NCBI GenBank assembly: GCA_945952045.1
Contig: CAMFHE010000005.1
Location: forward strand, 1 to 64,000
From: an uncultured Rhizobium sp.
GTDB lineage: Bacteria; Pseudomonadota; Alphaproteobacteria; Rhizobiales; Rhizobiaceae
Direction of reading: 5' to 3'
Length of the DNA stretch: 64,000 nt
Under the pieces are notes generated by a model. The model was not told where the DNA came from, searched no databases, and saw only the letters and a list, made by a program, of their open reading frames with translations. Below, in pieces: positions 57,863 to 64,000 of the stretch (position 1 is the stretch's first letter; every line of letters starts with the position of its first letter). The translations under genes and the position numbers were made by a program.

Positions 57863-58237
57863 ATGGCGCAGGTCACGGTCACCATCGACGGCAAGGCTTA
57901 CAGGATGGCCTGCGAGGAAGGTCAGGAAAACCACCTGATCGAGCTTGCCGACAAGTTCGACCGCTATGTCAGCCATCTCAAGACTCAGTTCGGCGAAATC
58001 GGCGACCTGCGCATCACCGTCATGGCCGGCATCATGGTGATGGACGAACTTTCCGACGTCGGACGTCGCCTCGCCAAGGTCGAAGGCGAACTCAACCGCA
58101 TCAACCAGAACCGCGACGACGACCGCGCCGCCACCGCGCGCACCGAGGAAATGCTGGCCGCGATGCTGGACGAGCTGACCGTCCGCATCAAGGGCATCGC
58201 CACTCGGCTCAATGCGAAACCGGTGGCTGACGCTTGA
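57863..58237 (+). CDS. zapA: Cell division protein ZapA
   Basis: A 124-residue FtsZ-binding protein that bundles Z-ring filaments. The N-terminal alpha/beta domain has VTVTIDGKAYRMACEEGQE, followed by the HLIELADKFDRYV helix and a long C-terminal coiled coil. The ATG at 57863 gives the usual MAQVTVTIDG start; a GTG at 57830 would add 11 atypical residues. 6S RNA follows, as in many proteobacteria. Confidence 0.9.
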   Translation: MAQVTVTIDGKAYRMACEEGQENHLIELADKFDRYVSHLKTQFGEIGDLRITVMAGIMVMDELSDVGRRLAKVEGELNRINQNRDDDRAATARTEEMLAAMLDELTVRIKGIATRLNAKPVADA

Positions 58238-58307
58238 GACGACAATCTCGCGCTTAAATTCCATCGCCGCCCACTGGCGCTGCGGCAGAATTCTTCCTAT
58301 ATTCGAG

Positions 58308-58440
58308 ATGCGATCTGTGCTTCTCGACAGGAACCACATTCCTCGGGGCCATACTCGATCTAACGGGAGCTGTCCCTGACCGGGCTCGTGGGCCTGGTCA
58401 CATGGCGCCCACCTACTTTTGTAGGCGCCCAGGATCGTAA
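58308..58440 (+). ncRNA. ssrS: 6S RNA
   Basis: Position after zapA is the usual place of 6S RNA, which binds sigma-70 RNA polymerase in stationary phase. CGATCT near 58311 can pair with AGGATCG near 58430 to close the molecule. The CCTCGGGGCC segment fits the region flanking the central bubble, and the GGCGCC/GGCGCC arms around 58405-58430 form the 3' hairpin. A TATATT just upstream at about 58299 is a -10. Ends are approximate. Confidence 0.7.
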
Positions 58441-58524
58441 ACATCCATCGGATGCCACGGATCGCACCTCATTTTCCTGTCGGGCCTGTCGCGCCCCAAA
58501 TCCCCGCCATTCAAAGAGGCAAGC

Positions 58525-59082
58525 ATGGTGATCCGGCCCTGGACTGCGGACGGCAGACGGACGATTCACCGGGATCGCTGGGTGGATCTGTCGGCCGAAC
58601 GCGTGACGACGGCGACCGGCGCGGTGCTCGATCCCTATTATACGCTTGCCTATCCCGACTGGGCCGTCGCCTTCGCGCTGACGCCGGAGGACAAGGTGGT
58701 GATGATCCGCCAGTATCGTCATGCGGCGGGGCTGATCGACCTGGAACTGCCGGGCGGCTGCGTCGACCCGGAAGACGCCACCCCGCTTCTGGCCTCCCGC
58801 CGCGAATTGCGTGAGGAGACCGGATACGATTCCGACGAGGCCGACTATCTCGGCCGCTTCGCCGCCAATCCCGCGCTGCAGACCAATTACGTGCATGTCA
58901 CCTTGCTGCGCAATGCCGTGCGTGTCGCCGAACCTGCTCCGGAAGCGGGTGAGGAGGTGGCGGTCGAGTTGATGGCGGTCGATGCGGTGGGACGCGCGGC
59001 CCTTTCGGGCGCCATGGCGAACGCCATGCATATCGCCGCCGTCTTCTTCGTCATGGGTCGGCTGGGCAAGCTGACTTTCTAG
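58525..59082 (+). CDS. NUDIX hydrolase
   Basis: A 185-residue hydrolase of nucleoside-diphosphate-linked compounds, close to ADP-ribose pyrophosphatases by its N-terminal VVMIRQYRHAAG and LPGG. The NUDIX box is GGCVDPED followed by RRELREETGY, with one extra residue between its halves; the Glu pair in REETG is intact. The substrate is not determined. AGAGG precedes the ATG. Confidence 0.88.
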   Translation: MVIRPWTADGRRTIHRDRWVDLSAERVTTATGAVLDPYYTLAYPDWAVAFALTPEDKVVMIRQYRHAAGLIDLELPGGCVDPEDATPLLASRRELREETGYDSDEADYLGRFAANPALQTNYVHVTLLRNAVRVAEPAPEAGEEVAVELMAVDAVGRAALSGAMANAMHIAAVFFVMGRLGKLTF

Positions 59083-59206
59083 CCTTCTATTCCGACGCGC
59101 GCGTTAACCGGCCTCCCGATTGCTGCATGGCTCCCTTGAAGGATTGTGCGTTGCACAAATTGCGTGCGTGCGCGAAAAGGAGCCGTACACAGCAAGGAGA
59201 ATTATC

Positions 59207-59380
59207 ATGACCAATCGCCAAGTTCCCGTTCGCGGCGGTTTCCTCGGTCGTGCGATCGCAGTTTTCGGCGCAGCCAGTTCCGCTGCCGCCGCCGTTCAGA
59301 CGTATCGCGCCCCCAACCGCCGCGATCTCGAAACGCTCGGCATCGACGCCGGCGGCTTTTCGCGCATCAAGCAGCGCTGA
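59207..59380 (+). CDS. Small hypothetical protein (57 residues)
   Basis: Starts MTNRQVPVRGGFLGRAIAVF, with AAGGAG seven bases upstream. An Ala/Gly/Val-rich helix (about 10-30) is followed by the basic NRRDLETLGIDAGGFSRIK, which recalls the C-terminal pattern of DUF1127-type small proteins. Function unknown. Confidence 0.65.
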   Translation: MTNRQVPVRGGFLGRAIAVFGAASSAAAAVQTYRAPNRRDLETLGIDAGGFSRIKQR

Positions 59381-59468
59381 TCGGCGTTTTACGCGGCAAG
59401 GCGTCGCAATGACGCCTTTCCCCCGGCGTGCGCATCGCTAGAATGCCGCCCGATCTGGGAGGCATGGG

Positions 59469-60056
59469 ATGACGCTGAAAGACGAAAAAGCCCGCATACG
59501 CAAGGAAAGACTGGCCGCGCGCGATGCGCTGGCCACTGATCTGCGCATCGAAAAAAGCCTGGAAATGGCCGCGCATGCCGAAATCGAGCTGCGTTTCGTG
59601 CCGGGCACAATCCTCTCCGCCTTTCTGCCGATCCGTTCCGAGCCAGACCTGCGCCCGTTGATGGCGCTTCTGCGCGAGCGCGGCGCGCGGCTTTGCGTGC
59701 CCGTCATCCTCGACAAGGAAACCATCATTTTCCGCGAGTTAAAGGTGGGTGCCGAGTTGGTCAGCAACGGTTTCGGCACCATGGCTCCCGGTGCGGACGC
59801 CCCCGAACTCGACCCCGATATCATGCTGGTGCCGCTTTCGGCCTTCGACCGTCTCGGCAATCGCATCGGTTACGGCGGCGGCTATTATGACCGCGCCATC
59901 GACCGCCTTTATAAAAAAGATATGGACCCGCAGCTGATCGGCATTGCCTTCGATTGCCAGGAAGTGGCATCTGTGCCCGCGGAACCGCACGATATCGGCC
60001 TCAACGCCGTGCTCACCGAAAGCGGGGTCCGGCGGTTCAACAGGCGGGTGGAATAG
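59469..60056 (+). CDS. 5-formyltetrahydrofolate cyclo-ligase
   Basis: Converts 5-formyl-THF to 5,10-methenyl-THF with ATP (FAU1/YgfA family). The 195 residues include the N-terminal basic KARIRKERLAARDAL, the substrate loop region LSAFLPIRSEPDL, VPLSAFDRLGNRIGYGGGYYDR with the ATP/Mg-binding RIGYGGGYYDR, and LIGIAFDCQEV. GGGAGG precedes the ATG. The phosphoesterase gene begins one base after its stop. In many bacteria this gene is directly next to 6S RNA; here two genes lie between. Confidence 0.92.
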   Translation: MTLKDEKARIRKERLAARDALATDLRIEKSLEMAAHAEIELRFVPGTILSAFLPIRSEPDLRPLMALLRERGARLCVPVILDKETIIFRELKVGAELVSNGFGTMAPGADAPELDPDIMLVPLSAFDRLGNRIGYGGGYYDRAIDRLYKKDMDPQLIGIAFDCQEVASVPAEPHDIGLNAVLTESGVRRFNRRVE

Positions 60057-60057
60057 A

Positions 60058-60882
60058 ATGCGACTGCTTTTTCTCGGGGATATGGTCGGCAAAACCGGAC
60101 GCACGGCGGTCTGGGATCGCTTGCCGGGCCTCGTCTCCGATCTGAAGCTCGACTTCGTGATCGTCAATGGCGAGAACGCCGCCGGCGGCTTCGGCATCAC
60201 CGAGGATATCTTTCTCGAGACCATCAATGCCGGCGCCGATGTCGTCACCACGGGCAACCATGTCTGGGACCAGAAGGAGGCGGTGGTTTTCTGCGAGCGT
60301 CACGACCAGTTCCTGCGACCGGCCAATTATCCGGCGGGGACGCCGGGGCGCGGCTCGGGTCTCTATTATGCTCGTAACGGCGCGCGCGTTCTGGTCGCCA
60401 ATGTCATGGGCCGGGTGTTCATGCATCCGGAACTCGACGATCCCTTCAAGGCAGCCGAAGCCATTCTCGACGCCGCGCCGCTGAAGGAACAGGCCGACGC
60501 CATCGTCTTCGATTTCCATGCGGAGGCCACCAGCGAGAAGCAATGCTTCGGCCATTTCGTCGATGGCCGCGCCAGCTTCGTGGTCGGCACCCATACGCAT
60601 GTGCCCACCGCCGATCACCAGATCCTCAATGGCGGCACCGCCTATCTGTCGGACGCCGGCATGTGCGGCGATTACGATTCCTCGCTCGGCATGGACAAGG
60701 AAGAGCCGCTGAACCGGTTCATCTCCAAGATGCCGAAAGGCCGCTTCGAGGCGGCTTCCGGCCCGGCGACCATCTGCGGCGTCGGCGTCGAGATTTCGGA
60801 TTCGACCGGCCTGGCCGAAAAGATCGCACCCTTACGGCTCGGCCCTCGGCTCACGGAAACCATCCCGGATTTCTGGGCCTGA
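60058..60882 (+). CDS. YmdB-type metallophosphoesterase (TIGR00282)
   Basis: A 274-residue two-metal phosphoesterase. Motifs are FLGDMVG, NGENAAGG, TTGNHVWDQKE, DFHAEATSEK and GTHTHVPTAD. In Bacillus, YmdB cleaves 2',3'-cyclic AMP. The ATG at 60058 gives the family start MRLLFLGDMVG. It is co-transcribed with the cyclo-ligase gene. Confidence 0.93.
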   Translation: MRLLFLGDMVGKTGRTAVWDRLPGLVSDLKLDFVIVNGENAAGGFGITEDIFLETINAGADVVTTGNHVWDQKEAVVFCERHDQFLRPANYPAGTPGRGSGLYYARNGARVLVANVMGRVFMHPELDDPFKAAEAILDAAPLKEQADAIVFDFHAEATSEKQCFGHFVDGRASFVVGTHTHVPTADHQILNGGTAYLSDAGMCGDYDSSLGMDKEEPLNRFISKMPKGRFEAASGPATICGVGVEISDSTGLAEKIAPLRLGPRLTETIPDFWA

Positions 60883-61038
60883 ACCGTCCCTGGAGCGGTT
60901 CCATTTTTCCTGCAACCGCGGAAACGTTTGATCTTTTTGCTTCCTCGACGTGCTCTAACATAATTGTGAACTGCCGCACGGCTGGACCGGGCGGCATGAC
61001 AGGCGCATCCTCTGCACGCATAACGGCTGGGGGATGGC

Positions 61039-61854
61039 ATGATGCTACGACTGCTTGCCTTTGTCTTTTCTGCTCTCACGATGGCAGGCATCGCCCACGC
61101 CCAGTCGGGTCCTGGCGCCGCGCCCGTCAGCCGTTGCCAGGCCATCGCCCAAGGCCTGCCGCAAGTGGTCTTTGCGCGGTTTTCTCCTGTCGCCCTCGAG
61201 GACAAGCCGGTCAAAATCCGCTATCTCGGCCATTCGACCTTCTTGCTGGAAACCCCTGACGGCGTCACCATCGCAACCGACTACAATGGATGGTACGCTC
61301 CGCCGGTCACGCCCATGGTCGTGACCATGAACAAGGCGCATTCGACCCACAATACGCCGACGCCGGACCCGGCGATCCGCCATGTTCTGCGCGGGTGGAG
61401 CGATGTGCCCGGCGAAAAGGCCGATCACGACGTGGTCGTCGGCGATGCCTATATCCGCAACGTCACCACCGATATCCGCGCCTTCGGCAGCGGGGCGATG
61501 GAACATGACGGGAATTCCATCTTCATCTTCGAGACCGCTGGCCTCTGCATCGGTCATCTCGGTCACCTGCATCACGAACTGACGGATGCGCATTATGCCG
61601 AAATCGGCCGGCTGGATGTGCTCATGGTCCCCGTCGATGGCGGGCTGACCATGGGGCTCGACAGCATGAGCCGGGTGGTCAAGCGGCTGAATTCGTCGCT
61701 GATTCTGCCGATGCACCGCCCCGGTCTGCTCAATCGCTTCCTTGAGATGTTCGACGGCCGCTTCGACGTGGCACGCAGCGATACGGATGTTATCTCCATA
61801 TCCCTGAACACCCTGCCGAAACGGCCGTTGATCCTTATCCCACGCGGGTTCTGA
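61039..61854 (+). CDS. Exported MBL-fold metallohydrolase
   Basis: A 271-residue protein with signal peptide to GIAHA (residue 21). The metallo-beta-lactamase-like core begins IRYLGHSTFLLETPDG; later motifs include HLGHLHHEL, VPVDGG and LPMHR. The usual HxHxDH zinc motif appears as NKAHSTHN, so metal binding is probably altered, as in the UlaG/RomA-like branch. Substrate unknown. It is convergent with the PPOX gene, 5 bp apart. Confidence 0.82.
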   Translation: MMLRLLAFVFSALTMAGIAHAQSGPGAAPVSRCQAIAQGLPQVVFARFSPVALEDKPVKIRYLGHSTFLLETPDGVTIATDYNGWYAPPVTPMVVTMNKAHSTHNTPTPDPAIRHVLRGWSDVPGEKADHDVVVGDAYIRNVTTDIRAFGSGAMEHDGNSIFIFETAGLCIGHLGHLHHELTDAHYAEIGRLDVLMVPVDGGLTMGLDSMSRVVKRLNSSLILPMHRPGLLNRFLEMFDGRFDVARSDTDVISISLNTLPKRPLILIPRGF

Positions 61855-61859
61855 AGCTA

Positions 61860-62363
61860 TCAGGCAAAGCGCAGATGATTGTGGACGCCGACATCGGGCG
61901 TCTTGTGTTCTTCCAGATTGGCCTTGGCGATTTCCCAGCCGAATTTGAGCGTGCTGTCGGTCGAGGCCCAGATTTCGGCGTCGTCGACATGCATGGCGAG
62001 CATGGTGAGACGCGGATCGTTCTTGCCGTCCTCGTACCAGGCGGCGACGACCGAGTTCCAGAATTCGTCGATGCGGGCGGGGTCCTTGCGTTGCTCGATC
62101 TTGCCGGCGAGGCAGGCATGGTAATCGTGATCCTTGCCGACCACGCAAAAGGTTGCGCGGGCGCCGGGCTTCAGCGCCTTGACGATTTCGGAATCCGTCT
62201 TGGTGTAGAACCAGATCGTATTGGTCTTGCGGTCTGTCTGGGGCGCCATCGGCTGCATCAGCAGACCGGAATTTTCGATACCGAGCATGCCGGCGTGAAT
62301 CTTGTCGATTTCATCCCAGAGCTGGGCGGCGGGTGCTTCCCGCGCTTCGGTGAAACTGGCCAT
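61860..62363 (-). CDS. Pyridoxamine 5'-phosphate oxidase-fold protein (general stress protein 26-like)
   Basis: A 167-residue split-barrel flavin-binding protein. Segments AGMLGIENSGLLMQPMAPQ, TIWFYTKTDSEI and ARATFCVVGKDHDYHACL match the general-stress FMN-binding branch of the PPOX superfamily. Active-site residues for true PdxH activity are missing. AAAGGA precedes the ATG at 62363; the frame continues upstream without family sequence. Confidence 0.87.
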   Translation of the reverse strand: MASFTEAREAPAAQLWDEIDKIHAGMLGIENSGLLMQPMAPQTDRKTNTIWFYTKTDSEIVKALKPGARATFCVVGKDHDYHACLAGKIEQRKDPARIDEFWNSVVAAWYEDGKNDPRLTMLAMHVDDAEIWASTDSTLKFGWEIAKANLEEHKTPDVGVHNHLRFA

Positions 62364-62591
62364 GTCCTTGGTCCTTTCCGATTGGCATCGCGCTTGAAAA
62401 CGAGGCGGAAACGGAAAATGTTCCGGGCCTGCCGCACGCGCTTCGATCCCGATTTTCAGGCAACTTTTGCCGCGATGAAGTGGGCTTCCCGCGCGGTTTG
62501 TCACAATTGTCGCGCAAAACGGCTTCCCACCCCTGTCGGATTTGCTCTATAAGGCGCCATTCCGAACAAGAAGACCTGGATCAAAGGTGCC

Positions 62592-63338
62592 ATGGCTGGC
62601 CATTCACAGTTTAAAAACATCATGCACCGCAAGGGCCGTCAGGATGCCGTGCGGTCGAAAATGTTCTCCAAGCTGGCGCGCGAAATCACCGTCGCCGCCA
62701 AGACGGGCCTGCCCGACCCGACGATGAACGCGCGCCTGCGCCTGGCGATCCAGAACGCCAAGGCGCAGTCCATGCCGAAGGACAATATCGAGCGCGCCAT
62801 CAAGAAGGCGGCCGGCGCCGACAGCGAGAACTATGACGAAGTTCGCTACGAAGGCTACGGCCCGGGCGGCGTCGCCGTCATCGTCGAAGCTCTGACCGAC
62901 AACCGCAACCGCACCGCCTCCAATGTGCGCTCGACCTTCACCAAGGCTGGCGGCGCGCTCGGCGAAACCGGCTCGGTCTCGTTCTCTTTCGATCACGTTG
63001 GTGAAATCACCTACAAGCTTTCGGTTGGCGACGCCGATGCGGTGATGGAAGCGGCAATCGAAGCCGGCGCCGACGACGTGACCACCGACGAGGAAGGCCA
63101 CACGATCATCTGCGGCTTCGAAGCCATCGGTGACGTTTCCAAGGCGCTCGAGGCGACGCTCGGCGAAGCCGAAACCGTCAAGGCCATCTGGAAGGCGCAG
63201 AACACAGTGCCGGTCGATGAAGAAAAGGCGCAGTCGCTGATGAAGCTGATCGACAGCCTCGAAGACGACGACGACGTCCAGAACGTCTATACCAATTTCG
63301 AGGTGTCGGACGAAGTCATGGCGAAGCTCTCGGCTTAA
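62592..63338 (+). CDS. yebC: YebC/PmpR family protein
   Basis: A 248-residue three-domain protein of the YebC family (TACO1 in mitochondria). Starts [19 protein letters not shown], with the conserved [23 protein letters not shown] (in two parts) and the C-terminal [14 protein letters not shown]. Family members bind DNA as regulators, and newer work supports help with translation of proline-rich stretches. A CTATAA at 62547-62552 may be its -10. ruvC, often downstream, is absent here. Confidence 0.94.
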   Translation: MAGHSQFKNIMHRKGRQDAVRSKMFSKLAREITVAAKTGLPDPTMNARLRLAIQNAKAQSMPKDNIERAIKKAAGADSENYDEVRYEGYGPGGVAVIVEALTDNRNRTASNVRSTFTKAGGALGETGSVSFSFDHVGEITYKLSVGDADAVMEAAIEAGADDVTTDEEGHTIICGFEAIGDVSKALEATLGEAETVKAIWKAQNTVPVDEEKAQSLMKLIDSLEDDDDVQNVYTNFEVSDEVMAKLSA

Positions 63339-63360
63339 GCCGGCTTCTCCGCATGTCATG

Positions 63361-63396
63361 AAAAGGCCCGGCCGTCTCCGCGACGGTCGGGCCTTC
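63361..63396. terminator. Bidirectional terminator between yebC and the monooxygenase gene
   Basis: AAGGCCCGGCCGTC and GACGGTCGGGCCTT (one mismatch) around a 5-base loop. The minus strand gives a clean TTTT; the plus strand CTGTTTTC. Confidence 0.82.
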
Positions 63397-63401
63397 TGTT
63401 T

Positions 63402-64000
63402 TCAGGCCGCTGCCGCCTTGGCCGCGTCGCGCACTTCGGCAAACAGCTCCAGCGAGCGTAGCCGCGCCTCGACGTCGTGGATCGGCATCGAGACGATCAC
63501 CTCGTCCGCACCCGTCGCAGAGGTAAAGCGGTCGAGATGGTTTGCTATCGTCGCCTTGGAACCGACGGCGGCGTAGCGCAGCGTATGCTCGACATTGATC
63601 CGCTCCTGCTCGCTCCAGATCGCATCCATGTCGCGCACCGGCCTTGGGAATTGCGTGCGGATGTTGCGACGCAGATTGACGAATTGCTGCTGCGACGAGG
63701 TGAACATGTAGCGCGCTTCCTCGTCGGTTTCCGCAGCCACGCCCATGATGCCGGCCATCACATAGGGACGGTCAAGCTCCTCCGATGGCGTGAAGCGCTC
63801 GCGATAGACGGAGATTGCATCGAGCAGCAGGTCCGGCGCGAAATGCGAAGCGAAGGCATAAGGAAGGCCGAGCATGGCGGCGAGATGGGCGCTGTACATG
63901 CTCGATCCCAGCAGCCAGATCGGCACGTTGGAATTGGCGCCAGGTACGGCGAGGATCGCCTGGTTTTCGACCGGCTTTCCCAGCAATTGCTTCAGCTCCA
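63402..64000 (-). CDS. LLM-class (luciferase-like) flavin monooxygenase, 3' part
   Basis: The last ~199 residues of a bacterial-luciferase-like TIM-barrel oxidoreductase; the start lies beyond 64000. Visible family segments are WLLGSSMYSAHLAAMLGLPY, FASHFAPDLL and the C-terminal region DEVIVSMPIHDVEARLRSLE. These enzymes use FMNH2 and oxygen, often on alkyl or sulphur compounds; the substrate is not evident. Confidence 0.88.
   Translation of the reverse strand, partial: ELKQLLGKPVENQAILAVPGANSNVPIWLLGSSMYSAHLAAMLGLPYAFASHFAPDLLLDAISVYRERFTPSEELDRPYVMAGIMGVAAETDEEARYMFTSSQQQFVNLRRNIRTQFPRPVRDMDAIWSEQERINVEHTLRYAAVGSKATIANHLDRFTSATGADEVIVSMPIHDVEARLRSLELFAEVRDAAKAAAA

Overview
The window is a GC-rich, gene-dense stretch of a chromosome from an alphaproteobacterium of the order Hyphomicrobiales (Rhizobiales), most likely family Rhizobiaceae (Rhizobium/Agrobacterium/Neorhizobium/Shinella type). 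The evidence is the gene content: an Omp10-like lipoprotein, RcdA (DUF1465), GapR (DUF2312), homospermidine synthase, DUF1036, DUF1192, DUF1244, DUF4164 next to zapA, Cys-free L31 and L36 proteins, the zapA/6S RNA neighbourhood, perfect CtrA boxes (TTAA-N7-TTAA), and short palindromic intergenic repeats of the rhizobial type. I see no phage, insertion sequence, CRISPR array, tRNA or rRNA. The long reading frames opposite real genes are GC-driven shadows and are left out.

Layout. 1-6.1 kb: gltB (5' end outside the window) and gltD, glutamate synthase. 6.2-12.6 kb: envelope genes, namely a DUF459 SGNH-fold protein without the usual catalytic Ser/His, an MltB-type lytic transglycosylase, galU, an outer-membrane beta-barrel protein and the arabinose-5-phosphate isomerase kdsD. 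12.6-18 kb: an NfeD/SPFH pair, hemH, a periplasmic 5'-nucleotidase fused to LysM, and omp10. 18-24.8 kb: hss, then a pabB-pabC-YciI-HDOD(DUF3445) run and the M3 peptidase pepF. 25-32.5 kb: a NtrC-type response regulator without a visible kinase, a DUF882 M15-like peptidase with a long disordered tail, gapR, DUF1244 coupled to an N-formylglutamate amidohydrolase, and a DUF1036-pyk operon. 32.5-38 kb: hypothetical and hydrolase genes, rpmJ, a YdcH-purE-purK operon, a second YdcH gene and an ArsR gene.

38-46.3 kb: VOC, ThiE-like, Sel1, YkgJ-type and suhB genes, then a MotA/TolQ-like plus MotB/OmpA-like stator pair, an ABC exporter and rpmE. 46.3-49 kb: the most regulatory region. rcdA, two perfect CtrA boxes and a candidate terminator-ended small RNA lie between rcdA and DUF1192, followed by an MFS gene and a 53-residue membrane protein. 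49-57.2 kb: phzF-like gene, pgk, a K+/H+ antiporter, a glycolipid-binding-fold gene coupled to gap, and tkt. 57.5-64 kb: DUF4164, zapA, 6S RNA, NUDIX, a 57-residue protein, 5-formyl-THF cyclo-ligase, a YmdB-type phosphoesterase, an MBL-fold protein, a PPOX protein, yebC, and the 3' end of a luciferase-like monooxygenase that runs off the right edge.

Most of this is core metabolism and cell-cycle machinery. The observations I rate highest are the CtrA-box/small-RNA intergenic region beside rcdA, the orphan proton-channel/OmpA pair, and the folate-precursor/N-demethylase gene cluster. I found no clear multi-gene defence or mobile system. All start codons given are choices from ribosome-binding-site, signal-peptide and homologue logic and were not verified by search.
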